NCBI GenBank assembly: GCA_009192285.1
Contig: CM018603.1
Location: 7,251,613 to 7,315,612, forward strand
DNA length: 64,000 bases
Source: Morchella semilibera
Lineage: Eukaryota > Ascomycota > Pezizomycetes > Pezizales > Morchellaceae
Reading direction: 5' to 3'
A model generated the notes under the pieces. That model worked only from the letters and a program-made list of their open reading frames with translations, searched no databases and was not told where the DNA came from. This document shows positions 13,217 through 25,200 of this stretch, in pieces. Position 1 is the stretch's first letter, and the number at the start of each line of letters is the position of its first letter. Made by a program: the position numbers and the translations under genes.

Positions 13217-14941
13217 CTACTGGTAGACGGTAGCCGTGACAGTAACGCAGGTACCCGCCGTCGTAGTGGATGTCGGAACCGCCGTAGTCGTTGTGGTGGT
13301 GAGGGTAATTCCACTATCAGTTACACGGTTAGTATCAAATTACCTGAAAGACTGAGAGTACTCACGACAAAAGAACCTCTGGCTGTCCGTTTGACACATT
13401 GACACAGATGTTTCCGTTGGAGCCGGCAGTGTAAGTGGCAGTTCCCAAAGCACTGGTGAAGACGGTTCCACTGGCCACACCAGTGTTGAAACAGTGCTGA
13501 CCGCTGGTGCCACTTCCGTTGTTGGTTGTGAGGACAACGACTTTCCCGCCAGCACGGCTGAAAGCGTATGCGTTCGCAGTAACATACAGATGCGAGTGAT
13601 CGTTAGCTCCAAGACCCCCGGCAGCCTTCTTTGCGGCCATGAGCTTCGCGGTGAAGGTGTATAAATCGTGCGTGGTGCTGTAGCCACTCCTCCAGAGGTC
13701 CTCACGGTTGGCTGGGTCGTTTCCACCGGTGTAAGCCTGCTCAGTACCTCCATAAAGAATGGGGATACCGCGGGAAAGCATGGTGAACGCAAGGGCGTTC
13801 TTGAGGAGGGTCCAGTCGCTGTTGATACTCAGGAAACGCTGCACGTCGTGGTTGTCGATGAACATTCCAAGGAGCTCGGGGCGGGCAAAGTTGTTGCTGA
13901 CGCTGTTGTGCTGGTCAACGAGGGGCTGGAAGCTGGCCTTGCGGGCATAGGCGTCCGTGATAACATAGTACATGGGGAAGTTGACAAGCGAAGACATGTA
14001 GCCCTGGTACGGTCCTACATATGCTGGGTCACCACTGTAAACCTCTCCGATGGAGAAGACACCGGCAGCGCTGGTGAATCCTGACCAGAAGTCCTTCTCG
14101 ACATGCTTGACGGTGTCAAGACGGAGGCCGTCGATCTGATAGGTAGAGACCAAGTTCTGGATCCATGACTGGAAAATTGAGCGGACGTTGGAGTCCTCAG
14201 TCTTGATATCGGGGAGACCGGCGATACGGCAGTACTCGACATTGGCCTGGTTGCTGTAGTCAGTGATGTCGCAGTTGGTATGATAGTAGCCATCGTTGTT
14301 GAAGGGATTGAAGGTGGTGACGTCTCCAGCGCCCATGTGGTTCGCGACAATATCAACCATGATGTACATTCCCTTGTTATGGGCGGCCGTAATCAGCGAA
14401 GTCAAATCAGCAGCGGAACCGTAGTTTGTGTTGACGGAGTAGAGGTCTTTGGCCCAGTAGCCGTGATAACCTCCATCAGTGTCTATAAAAAAGTTTCAAA
14501 TTATGGTTAGAATATCATTACCGGGAATGTAGAGAGGGTTAGGGGTATTTTTGAGGGGAATTACTGGCAACGATGGGAGTAATCCAAATGGCATCAAATC
14601 CAAGTCCCTTGATGTAGTCTAGTCTCTGCTCCATTCCCTTCCAGGTACCACCGCAGTAGCCACTCAAGCTGCTGCATGCAGTTGTGCTGGAGCTACTGGT
14701 TTTGGCGAATCTATCCGTAAGAACCTAGAAATCATGCTGGTTAGTCATTGACCCCCACATAGCGCAGTTTTACCTCCCAATTTCCCCGGGGGGGGGGGGG
14801 AGGGAGGGAGGGTTTCGATCGTGGGAGACAAACAAAGTAGATGGATCGTGTCTTCCATGCTTCAGAATCTGCTGCAAGAACAACTGAAGGAGCGAGAAGG
14901 GCGCCGAGAAGGCAGGCAAAAGTGTTGCGAAGATTGACCAT
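13217..14941 (-). CDS. Secreted GH13 alpha-amylase
   Basis: Endo-hydrolysis of starch alpha-1,4 bonds outside the cell. I join four exons: 14834-14941, 14565-14724, 13366-14482 and 13217-13313. All phases agree and give 493 residues. Introns are 109, 82 and 52 nt; the last contains a TACTAAC branch point. Residues 1-23 look like a signal peptide (hydrophobic run ending VVLA). GH13 conserved regions are present: DIVANH (133-138), GLRLDTVKH with the nucleophile at Asp212, acid/base Glu236 in IGEV, and FIDNHD with Asp302. This resembles Taka-amylase-type enzymes. The last exon adds a Thr-rich linker ending CVTVTATVYQ. Without the final intron the frame would stop at 13362, just after the catalytic and C-terminal domains. 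It is divergent from the CBM21 gene. A TATA-like box lies about 120 bp upstream. Confidence 0.95.
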
Positions 14942-16377
14942 TTTGGCTGGGCTAGACTGAATGAAAGATGAGACCTGAAGCTGAAGTAAGGAAGGATGTT
15001 CACCGTTGAGATGATGATGATGATGAAGAATAAGCTCGATGAGAGGGGTACAGATGATTGATTTATATATCTACAGCGTTTTGATTCTGAAGAAATTAAT
15101 TACCTATAGAAAAGTAGTTCCGAAGTAGTGAAACGACAGGGGGAGCTCGAGGTACGAAGGAAGCTAGATTTCCCTTTTTTTTTTTTTTCCTTCCCTCCCC
15201 TGCAAAGGATTACCCCACACAACATGGGTTATTGCCCAGGGAAACAGGGAAGAGTGCAATTACGCCGTTTTCATAAACTCAGCCCTGATAGCTCTAAAGG
15301 GAACAGTATTGGCCGAGGTATATTTTTTGTCATTTCCGGCCGGCCTATACATTTAGTTTTGAAGGAATAACAATCAACCGACCGGCCGGCCGTTTAACTT
15401 CCGTTACTGGTTTGGGGGGGGGGGGCATCTCATGGTGAGTCCTAGAGAGATAATATAAAATTTTGAGGTTGTAGAACCAACATCATTCGGTAATAGTCAA
15501 AAGTGGTGCTTTTTGGCTGGACGAAGGGGTGGAAATGGTGCCTGAGAAAGGGGAACATGTGATTTACAGGTTGCACCAATACCCTAATTGGGACCAGGTT
15601 TTGGTAGAAAGAACTCTAGAAATACTAGGAATATTAGCCAATGATCCCTGAAACCAATATCAGAACCACCAAATTAAGGCGCAAATAGTAGGAACCCCAC
15701 CCCCGCTCTCTCATTCCGGGGAAAAAAAAAAGCCACTGGAGTGGGTCATGTCTGTTACACATATCAGAATAACCATATCCTCCGACATCCGACATTCATC
15801 CCTGTTGGTGTACTTTGGCGCTCCTGCTGAGTTCTTGGACCGAGTTTCGCCCACCAACGGGACCCTTCCCGGAAATACCGTCGCTTTTAAAGCATTCCTC
15901 CCCCGCCGGAGACTTAGCGGCATCCCGGACTTCGGGAAAAGGAGGGGAGATTATTAAAAAAGTTCCAGTTCCTGAGTGCCGATGCCGCCCCTATCTATTA
16001 ATGTGGAGTATTTGAGCGATCAGGGGTCAAGGCGCCGCGTGCGGGGCATTAAGCATAAGCTGGGGTAGTCTAGATCACTCTGCATATTCTGATGAGTGTA
16101 AGAATAATATTCTCACGTGTGAGGAAATTAATCGTACGTATGGAAATATTTCAAATTTTCAAAACAACCAAGCGAGAAATTAGCTAGTGAGATACAGGGG
16201 CTGAACATGAACGCCAGTTCATCCTCACGATATTTTCCCCGAAGGCGTGGGTAGATAAAGACCCTCAGGGAATCTCTCTTTTTTTTTACTGCAACCTTAA
16301 GCTTCATTGCCCCCCCGCCCCCGTCCTCTACTATCTTGCCCTTTTTATTAGTACTGCAACTCTGATCGTCGGTCACC
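14942..16377. promoter_or_regulatory. Shared divergent promoter, amylase and CBM21 genes
   Basis: The 1.4 kb between the two divergently transcribed starch genes has no convincing gene. It contains two GGCCGGCC-rich patches (about 15340-15392), poly-T and poly-G tracts, and a C-rich stretch before the CBM21 start. Joint control of both genes from this region is likely given their function, but no specific activator site could be assigned with confidence. Confidence 0.45.
15061..15070 (-). promoter_or_regulatory. TATA-like box of the amylase gene
   Basis: The minus strand reads ATATATAAAT about 120 bp before the amylase start codon, a normal position for a fungal TATA element with a short leader. 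Confidence 0.5.
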
Positions 16378-17032
16378 ATGAAGTTCCACGCCCTCTTCAC
16401 GTTCCTCAGCGCATTGCTCCTCTCATACACTTGCGCGGCAAGTCCCTCCCCGGCAGCACATCTTGAAAAGCGTGCAACTCAAGTCTCTGTCACCAGCTAC
16501 ACTTTTACCAACAATGTTCTCGCTGGGTCCATCAAGGTACATATTACCCCTCCCATATCCAGACCTCCCTCCCCACACGTATCCAGCCTTGTAGAATAGA
16601 AACTGACAGTAGAAGATTCAAAACATCGCATACACTAAAGTCGTGACAGTTGTCTACGCCGTCGGCAGCACGTGGACAACCTCACAGGCCTTTCAGGCCA
16701 CTTACAGCAGTGGTCCAGCATCGGACGGATATGAGGTCTGGACTTTCTCCGGGACAGCTGTCGGCGCAACCCAGTTCTACGTCAAGTATGATGTTAGCGG
16801 TACTTCGTAAGTTTTTCTCAATCCTCCAGTGTTGATGGTGTTGATATAATAAATATGATCGCTAATGTGCCATGGGTAAAGGTACTATGACCCTGGAAAC
16901 AATGTGAACTACCAAATCTCGGCGACCACATCCACAGCTACCACTACTAGTGCGCAGTGCACTGTGACGGTCACGACTACCATTCCCTTGGCCCTGATGC
17001 CGAGAATGGCTGAGGTAACAGGTATCTTTTAA
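16378..17032 (+). CDS. Small secreted starch-binding (CBM21-like) protein
   Basis: Likely binds starch outside the cell next to the amylase. Three exons (16378-16536, 16616-16806, 16882-17032) join in phase to 166 residues. Residues 1-20 form a signal peptide, followed by a Kex2-like Lys-Arg at 31-32. The middle has the CBM21 pattern: an early YTFTNNVLAGSIK strand, IQNIAYTKVVTVVYAVG, a Trp at the usual place (TWTTSQAF), then FYVKYDVSGTSYYDPGNNVNYQI. CBM21 is usually the N-terminal domain of glucoamylases; here it stands alone. The C-terminus is Thr-rich and carries CTVTVTTT, which resembles the amylase tail. The final 15 residues could change if an extra intron starts at GAG|GTAACA. Confidence 0.85.
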
Positions 17033-20000
17033 GATACAAGTATAGTATGATAGGCCTAGGTGGGGAAAGGGGGGGGGGGTATAATGAATAGGCAGGGACT
17101 AGTTGAAGTCGTGATCCCCCGAAGGTGATGATGATGAGAGAACATGTGGGTGGGAGGGTTTGTAGAGCTTGAGAGAGCTTAAATAAAAGATCAAATAAAC
17201 ATTATTTCAGGTTTCGTAATAAAAATAGTGTGTGTTAAGTACGTGATCAAAGTACTATATATTGAATCGGATGAATGAGACGAATGGCTGAATGCGCGCG
17301 CGCTGCTGTACTTTGTTGCACTACTAGGCCAATCTACAGATCTCTATAACCACACATATATATATCGGTGGCCGCTGTATATACTTTTGATATTTTCTTT
17401 TGTACTCCCCACAGGTGAACTCTTTGCAGATTATACATGTACTTAAATGATGAATTACTTACATGTGGCGCAGATCTAGAGAAAGGCCAGCCTGGAAATT
17501 TGCAAACACATATACATACATCTTAAGTTGGCGGAACCCCGGCCCTTAATCGAGCAGTTGTAGAATAGACCTATAGCTATAAGTCGTAGTTAAAATTCTC
17601 GGGAACATGGTGGTGAAACGTACTTATCTATACTTTTTTTTTCTTTCTTTTTTTTTTCTTTCTAAATCATATATATATAATTAAGCATCGGAATTTATCG
17701 TATCGACCCTAAAATCAAACCCTTAATTCCGGATCCAAGTACCTGGTCCTAGGTGAAGTGAGGTACCGTTTAATTATATTAGGCAAGAGTCTTGCATGGA
17801 CGCATGAACATGCATCTGATCATGATCATATCATGCTAGGATCGGATATCTCTTCTTTCTTTGTGTTACAATCAACGTGGTCTTCTTAATTCCATGCATT
17901 CAATTTGTTGCAGATTATCGATAAGTCAATATATTGCAAGTACTTGTAAGTACCAGCTAATCTTAAGGTAGCTTCTGGATCCGCTATATATAATTGCTTT
18001 TGACACATACAATAACTAAGATCCCAGTCCCTGAATTTTTAGAACCACATATAAGATCGCCTGTTGGGGTACTGGATCAATCTACGTATGTATATATATA
18101 TATATATATAACTATATATACGTCGTATGCTCTACATATAAATAAGATTTTTGGGTTAGGGTTTCTGGAGTGAATATGAGGGTTAGGGTTGACGGCTCGC
18201 TTCTCTACCTCAGAGCTACTTACATGTAAGTATCTATTCCCCTCTAGATCTGGACCCATAAAAGGTGAGCCAAAAGGAAGCTTAAGGGGGCTGCTGGTTT
18301 AGTGGGTGGCTACATGTAATACCTTCACTAACATCTTGTAGACCTACCACCTTTCCTGTTTGTACAATGTACATATGCTCCTTAACCAGCTTCCTTCTGT
18401 CGACCGCCCCCTTTACCAACATGTACGTAGATGCATGACACAACTTCCCACCCTATTTAAATACATTCACCTGTACGTATGTTACCCTGGCATGATGTAC
18501 ATTCCTATCCTCCATCTTCTTAACATCATGAGAACGATTTGACCCCATTTGCATTCGAATCCACGATCACATTTGTCACACGTACTCTAGTGACGTAATC
18601 GATCGCACTTCTCACAATCTAGACGAAGCCTGAAGGAATGGACTTTTTATGCATATCACCACTCGCACCCCATAGAAACGAAGATTTTCTTTTGAATGGA
18701 ACAGGATTTAGGTAACTCACTAAGCCGCGCCGGGGAACAACCGTTGGAGAATGATGCAATATTATCAACCGCAGGAGAGATGATAATTCCTATCTGAGCG
18801 ACCAAAATTACGACGTAGCACACTGGTAGGTGATATCCTACTCTTGGTGAGGCATTTCTGGAACTCATGGACGCTGGTGGGCAGGGCACGACACGAGTTA
18901 TCTCGCAATCTCGAGACATTTGGCAATTGAAGCAAGACGGTGCTAGGTACTAGCATAGGACCCGCGAGACCGGTCGCAGAAGCCTTGACCTTTTTATAAC
19001 CAATTTGATATCACAAACCAAACCCCCAGACCAGGGTTAGGGTTACATAAGGATAGTGTATTTTTCGCTTTTCTGAAGCCTCGAGGTTTTGTTAGGACTG
19101 ATATCTTGTCTCGGGACTTTTGAGACCAGAATGAGGTAGACAAGACCTTTCCAAGTCTCATCTCGTGTTATTTTGTTCTCGCCGCTAGCTTCGTCGGAGA
19201 TACGCGTTCGAGTTTAAACTCATACAGACTTGACCACTCATAACAGAAGCCTCCATTTTGTCAAGGACCCAAAGCGGAGACGGGCTTGATTTCTTCTCCC
19301 CCGAGAGACACCCCCGTAGCTCTTTCATATACCGGCTCCGGCCCCGTTGCCTAACTTTTGTGAATAAGCAATCTGGTTATTCCAGTGGTCACAAGTTCCA
19401 ACTAGCGGATTAGATATTCCGGCTTTTTTTCACCTACAACTCTTATGTTATGGCCTAAATAATGGGAGAATTCAATAGCCTGGGAGTTATCCCTCTAAAA
19501 TGAATGTATCTAAACCACGTTGAAGTGAGAGAACAGCACGACTAGCTGCATTGGTGCAGATTACCAGGTCGAGTTGCAGTGTAATGCTCAATCAACTGTT
19601 GGCTCAATTATATTAGCGACCCTCTCATAGAAATTTCCGGATTTGGAACTTGAATGCGCTATTTTCATCTTAGTACCAAGAATTTAGGTATTCACGGCGC
19701 TGCAATTATTGCCATCATGAAGGAAGGTATTCAAACTGCTCGGGAGTGTAACCGGACATGAATCCTCACTCGGTTTTAGAAGTGAGATATTGCTTGTATC
19801 AAATTGCCTCTCCCACTAATGATTTGCGCTCCTGTTACATTTTCGCATTATGGGTCTGATCAACATCCACCACGTTGTGGCACAGCACATGTACAAGTAC
19901 AGGGATATGAGCGCAGATCAGAAATCACATATACTGTGGCAAGATCTATAGAACTAGACTGTATGCTTTAGAGTAGATCATCTTTTGTCTTTTTTTTGCT

Positions 20001-20593
20001 TTCAATATACACGAATAGAGAGCAGAGCCTATCATTGATCGAGCATGAGCCGTGCGTGATCAATTGTGGGTCAATAAGTATCTATTTCGAACTCGAACAG
20101 TCCCAAATTCAAAACGTGACATGACAGAAGATCAGAAATCGAAGAACACAAATTAAATTTAGTAAGTACTATTGGTGATGGCCCCTGCCTGAAATGTTTT
20201 CCTGCAATGAATCGTAGTATTTTGATTGACCCCCAGGTTCTCGCATGGATAGTTGCGAGAGGTGGTGCTCTTGTTTGTAAGGATTCAAGCGTTGATATCC
20301 TAGAAATGCGCCACTTGGTATAATTCCATGTTCAAAGAGGGTGTGCTAGTAATATAACTGCTGGCAAGTCAGCGAATCATTAGATGAGATCTACAAAAAT
20401 GTGGCTGGTGTGAGGTATAATGGCAACTGGCAGTGGCGACAATAATTCCTTTGGAGCCGGAGCTATGATCCGAGTATCTCTGCCCATGCAGATAAATTGG
20501 AAACACCTGCACCCTACGTACCCACCAGAGAGAGATTTCTCCCTCTATTCACAGTCCCATCTCTCTCGGTTCTATTGAAAGCAATTTCCCACA
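17033..20593. other. Intergenic region
   Basis: No supported gene. It holds an AT-rich first kilobase, a TA microsatellite (about 18089-18110), TTAGGG doublets near 18155, 18185 and 19037, and a short patch with TTGTCTCGGGAC and GAGACC words (about 19105-19170) that looks like a decayed relative of the element at 34831-35197. Confidence 0.5.
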
Positions 20594-21941
20594 ATGGTTG
20601 ACGCTCTGAATTCCGCTGTAAAGAGTCTTGAGAATATTGCAGGTCTCGTCACCGGAGCACCAGTGTCGAAGTCTCTCACATCTAGCGATCTTTTAAGACC
20701 ACTTTCCGGTCCAGGTCGAATCCCCACAAATCTCTCTCCTCGCCCGCCAATGCCAGTGAATATTACCAAAACAGCATCCAACAACAGCACCACCGTCAAT
20801 AAGCTACAGAGTCAGAATGCATCGCTTATTTCAACGAATAATCAGCTCAAAAAGGAGATCGCAAAGATCAAGAAGGGCCTGGTGGAGGCATACAAGAGTT
20901 TGAGCGAGGCAAAGAGGGGGTTGGTGATTCTCACCAGAGATCTTTCTAGCACGAGGAATGAGTTGTTGAAGGCGAAGGAAGCGAATGATGAACTGGCTGA
21001 GGCTTTGGAAAGTAGACGTAAGTCTTTATTCAGCCCCCCCCCCCCCCCATTATCGCACAGTGAATACTAATACTCCAACAGCAGCTTCATATAGACCAAG
21101 ATCTGCAAAGAGCCCCATCATCAGCAGTTTCAGCACCAAAAGTGTCCGGCCTGATACCGTCCCCGTCGAGAAAACATCCAAGCAAATAACCCTATCTAAG
21201 AAGTACAGAGAACCCCCGAGCATAGCCATTGGACTATATTCGCTTGATGTCGCAAATGGGGATACCATGCGGATCTCAACATTCATAAGTAATCTCGAAA
21301 ACGACAATTTCGAAGTGAATATCGATGGTAATCCGGTCAACTCGGGCGGCTGCATCTGGCTTGAAATCGAGCCTGAACATCAATACTTCCAGTGTGGGCG
21401 CTATAGTACGCTTGGAGATCATCCATGGAGCACTTCACAGACAGCCCATGAGCGTCGCATTACCTTTTCAAGGCCCTATGATGAACCACCTGAGGTTGTT
21501 GTTTGGCTAAGTGCCTTTAATATGCATCCAGGAAAGAACTGGCGTATCCGGTCTTTCGCATCAGACATCGACTCTACAGGTTTCACAATTCATATAGAGA
21601 CGTGGAGTGACAGCGAGTTGTTTGCTGCCGCAGCTAGCTGGATCTCGTACCCCGCGGGAAAGACAGATGTTTGTAGCGGAGGCTTTAGTACTTTGGATGT
21701 GCGCCCGTACAATAATCCAAGGCCCAATACATCTGGCTCGGTGGAGTTTTCGGGAAGCATGTTTTCGAGCACTCCGAGGGTTGTTTTGGGAATTAATAGC
21801 TTGGATGCGGGTTGTAAAGGGGGTCTGAGACTGGAGCTGATGGGGACCGATGTTACTTCTAAGGGTATGACCTGGAACATGAACTCATGGAAGGATACAA
21901 CTTTGTACTCAGCCGGTGGGACATATATAGCCTTGGAATGA
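20594..21941 (+). CDS. Coiled-coil protein with three H-type lectin repeats
   Basis: Probably a carbohydrate-binding protein of the H-type lectin fold known from discoidins and Helix agglutinin. Two exons (20594-21017 and 21082-21941) join in phase to 427 residues. The 64-nt intron contains a C run and a TACTAAT branch site, and its acceptor is a CAGCAG doublet. Residues about 64-140 form a Leu/Lys/Glu-rich coiled coil. Three tandem lectin repeats follow (about 173-245, 260-335, 348-427). Each shows a PP- or TP-start strand (PPSIAIGL, PPEVVVWLSAF, TPRVVLGINSLD) and a closing W-rich or Ala-rich strand. There is no signal peptide, so it is likely cytosolic or released unconventionally. The coiled coil suggests oligomers and multivalent binding. 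Confidence 0.85.
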
Positions 21942-22211
21942 TGTCTATTTCCTTATATGCTTAGTTATGCAATCGCAGTATTCACGCACCCATTATCAAA
22001 TTACAAGTTGGATTGAGGGCCACGAATAATGATCCAAGAGTGAGATTCATTTTTTTTGCCTTACCAAGTCGTTGTGGACGCGGATGAGATTGTTATCATG
22101 GGATATCACTCGATGTGGCTAGTACCTATATGTTAATTTTGGATTTACGAGGTATTGAGATATAGACAGTTATACCTGCTATTATTATATAAAGTAGGCA
22201 TCCAGTCAAAG

Positions 22212-22584
22212 TATGGAGCGGTAAACGTGTCAAAAGTAATTTCACCAACGGTTGATAAACTATTTACCACCGGTGGTATTAGTGCTGAATTTCAGTCTTT
22301 GTGCCAGTATAAATGCTAAGTTTCAGTCTTTATGCTACGTTTGTGAATATTCAAGGATTAATGCAAAGCTTTCCCACCGGTGGTAAAATACCTGCCACCA
22401 GTGGTGAATTTTCCCACCGGTGGACAATGTTTATATATGATTGGCATTATATAGCCCCTTTTGGCCAGAAAGTCTGTGCTTTTATCCATTTTAAGGTATA
22501 AATGTTGGTATTATTTTCACCACCGGTGGTAAAATAATTTACCACCGTTGGCAAAATTACTTTTGACACATTTACCGCACCATA
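22212..22584. mobile_element. MITE-like element with ACCACCGGTGGT palindromes
   Basis: The ends are long imperfect inverted repeats. The first 31 bases (22212-22242) and the reverse complement of 22554-22584 differ at only three or four places, and the similarity extends about 70 bp inward. Inside are about seven copies or variants of the 12-bp palindrome ACCACCGGTGGT (for example 22266-22277, 22374-22383, 22519-22530). The element is bounded by TA on both sides, as for Tc1/mariner-type insertion; the 9-mer GTCAAAGTA also occurs just outside each end (22205-22213 and 22589-22597). It has no coding capacity, so any movement would need a transposase from elsewhere. Confidence 0.8.
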
Positions 22585-23232
22585 GGAGGTCAAAGTACCA
22601 AAAACTATTTTCCGGTATTATGTTTAACGACACGGTATGTAATAATTAATACGTATGTTATAAAAACCACTCGTACACCGTAAGCAACGGGGCGCCGGGC
22701 GCCCCTAACAGAAAAATGAACGGTTTACAGTGGTAATTTCTAACAAGATATAGGAATAAGGACTTTACGCAAATAGAGTCTGCTCTATATCCCGGTTATC
22801 ATGTTTGTGGAGGGTGACTCGAGGTCGACACCAATCAGGTTATCAGAAAATGGAGCTGGCTGCATTTGCGGAAAGTCTTTAACTGATTCTCAAGTTTTCC
22901 CGAATACGCTGTAACAATTTGGGATCCTGTTGCTCTTCTTTGGAAGCTTACGTTGTGGCCTTCGTGCCCGTATAAGTCAATCAAGTAAGCAATAAATTAT
23001 GGGTGGTAAAGAAAGGTGTACTATCCAAGAGACGACCTTAACGTCCATAGAGTTCAGGTCCAAGGCCGGTCTTGTGGCTGCGGTTACTATGAGATTTTGG
23101 ATATATATACCGTAAACACCCGATTGATTTGCTAGCGTTATTGCCCTGTAACGCACTAAGAGGACAATATAGCAGCAAAGTACTGGCTTGCAGGGCCTCA
23201 GAATTCTTGCAGTTTTCAAGCGTACATAATCC

Positions 23233-23492
23233 TATGTCCTGAACGTATGAGATATTGGGATCTCTCTCATGGGCAATACCCGTTCACCAGACACTATACC
23301 GTTTTCTGGTGGCCGGTGGGGTGTCCTTCGGGTTAGGGTCAGCGCTGATAGGTGCATGGGTGAGTGATACTTCATGATTCTGCACCAAATGCAGTATACC
23401 GCTTTCTGAGACTCTCTCATGCATTAGTGCCTTAGAATACTACTACTGCATGGGATCAGGGATTCTCCAATGTCTCATACGTCTAGGACATA
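23233..23492. mobile_element. MITE-like element, family 2, copy 1
   Basis: The left end TATGTCCTGAACGTATGAG and the reverse complement of the right end (TATGTCCTAGACGTATGAG) match at 17 of 19 bases, followed by ATTGG. The interior carries GAGACTCTCTCATGCATTAG, shared with the elements near 26.6 and 28.7 kb. It starts and ends with TA. It is non-coding. Confidence 0.65.
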
Positions 23493-24528
23493 GAAACTTT
23501 GCGATTGGCTGGTGATATTGCGATCATCAGCACCAATCGGGTTTCCGGGATCCGGAAATAGAGCCATTTGCGCAAAGTCTATTATAATATAATATGAACG
23601 TCGATGCACGCGCAGCATGACACGTTGTCCTAGATCGTTCCTTATGCTCACATTCTCATAGCTATTGCTGATTTGTGCGCAGCCCGTGTAGTTTATCGTG
23701 GCGTTTGAGGCACTTACGGCTAGGTAATATTTAGGTGTAAAAAGCGAGCTAGAAATGGATCGGTCCCTAAAATACTCCGTTTGTGATCAAATCACCGCGT
23801 ATGTGAGTAACTAAATCCTTAAAAAGATGTATCTTTAGACCTTTTATTGGTCAGAAGACATCTTTTGCACTGCAACACTCTTTTTCCCTTTAGCTCGGGA
23901 TAACTGGCCTGGACCTCAGGCCCCTTCTAATGACCCGCCGTATTACTACAAAAATCGTTTGGTACCAACCAGACCAGGTACGCGTACGAGGTTTAACCAA
24001 GCTTGATCCAAACATAATCATATCATATAGAAAACACTCTGGGAGCGTAAAGTTAGAATTTTGGTAAAATCTTGTTGCAACAGTTTTTTTCCCTACACAC
24101 ATCTACATATTAAGGTAAAAGATAGGTTAGGTCCCTACCAGCTAGCTATTAGTAGTAGCTGGGTCTTTTTTGTCTTGTCACCGTACGATATTGTAGTTTG
24201 GATCAAGGAAATATAGTTAAATTTTGAAGGAGAGTTATCTTAAACTTAGGAAATGATTCAAGCACCCGTTTCTGACACACTTCAGACCCCACTTCCTTCA
24301 TTTTTTTTTTTATGATTTTTTCAGAAAACCTTATACATAAAAGAGAGAAGAAAACTCTACTAAAGCCACTGTCTTATAGCATAGAATAGTCAAGGACTTA
24401 GCAAGAAACAACCTTGAGCTTTGATAATGCATGGCTGATCAGGTAATATAATCATGGCGCTGTGAACACGAAATTATTAGTGAAATGATAACAGAGCACA
24501 CCCTGGCCTTGTACTACAATTACTTACA

Positions 24529-25066
24529 CTACCAGTCTGATGAGCCGCTTGGTGTCGTCGGGAAACCTGGTTGGGGTTGCTGGGGGGCCTGCTGAAAGAA
24601 TTGCTGTTGCGGTTGCATTTGTTGTCCCTGTGGCCATTGCTGCTGCGGCTGGTTTGGCCATGGTTGTTGTTGTTGCGGTGGTCCAGAGAACTGCTGTTGC
24701 GGTGGTGCAGAGAATTGTTGTTGAGGTGGTGGAGAGAATTGTTGTTGCGGTGGTGGAGAGAATTGTTGTGGTGAGAATTGTTGTTGGGGCGGTGGAGAGA
24801 ATTGTTGTTGGGGCGGTGGAGAGAATTGTTGTTGCTGTTGCGGGGGCTGTTGGAATTGGCGTGGTTGTTCGTTGCCCGTGACAATGTAAGCCACCCGAGT
24901 GGGATACTTTCCAGCCAAGTCTCCCGCCCCTTGAATGGTGGAGCCAACCAGGTTCCCTCCGTCTTTAATGGTGGAACCAATGCATCGTGCTGCTCTGTCG
25001 AGGAGATCTGCCCTACAATATAATTATTATGAATACCTCGAATAAACGTATAAGGGATCTATACAT
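24529..25066 (-). CDS. Gln/Pro-rich repeat protein; start codon split by intron
   Basis: Function unknown. The main exon is 24529-25012. No in-frame ATG exists in it, but the upstream sequence ends AT at 25065-25066. A 52-nt intron (25013-25064, GTATAG...TTGTAG) then supplies G, giving ATG GCA GAT CTC, i.e. MADLLDRAAR. The protein is about 161 residues. Residues 1-50 are a compact, non-repetitive segment (MADLLDRAARCIG, then a repeated GSTI motif, KYPTRVAYIVTGNEQ). The rest is low complexity: about seven PPPQQQFS-type octapeptides, then Q/P/W-rich sequence to SGSSDW. A TATATAAAG box lies about 140 bp upstream. The 24-bp coding repeat may vary in copy number between strains. Confidence 0.65.
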
Positions 25067-25200
25067 TGATTGGAACGTGGTTCGTGAGATAAAAGACGCG
25101 GAAGGTTGATTAATTGAAGTTTGGTAGAGCTTTAGAACTTGGTGAGAAGATGTATGTCAGAGAGAGCTATGTAGATTTATCGAGGAGTATTGGCGGTCAA

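Larger units (their letters stand above)
21942..24528. other. Intergenic region with two inverted-repeat elements
   Basis: No gene seen. It contains the ACCACCGGTGGT element (22212-22584) and one copy of a second inverted-repeat family (23233-23492), both listed separately. The remaining sequence is unremarkable. Confidence 0.5.

Noticed and set aside
13668-14084. Open frame of 138 codons on the plus strand
   Set aside because: It lies antisense to the amylase catalytic exon, a well-supported gene; this is a codon-usage shadow.
24540-24881. Val/Ala/Leu-rich plus-strand frames resembling a membrane protein
   Set aside because: They are antisense to the PPPQQQFS repeat; the regular pattern comes from the 24-bp repeat.
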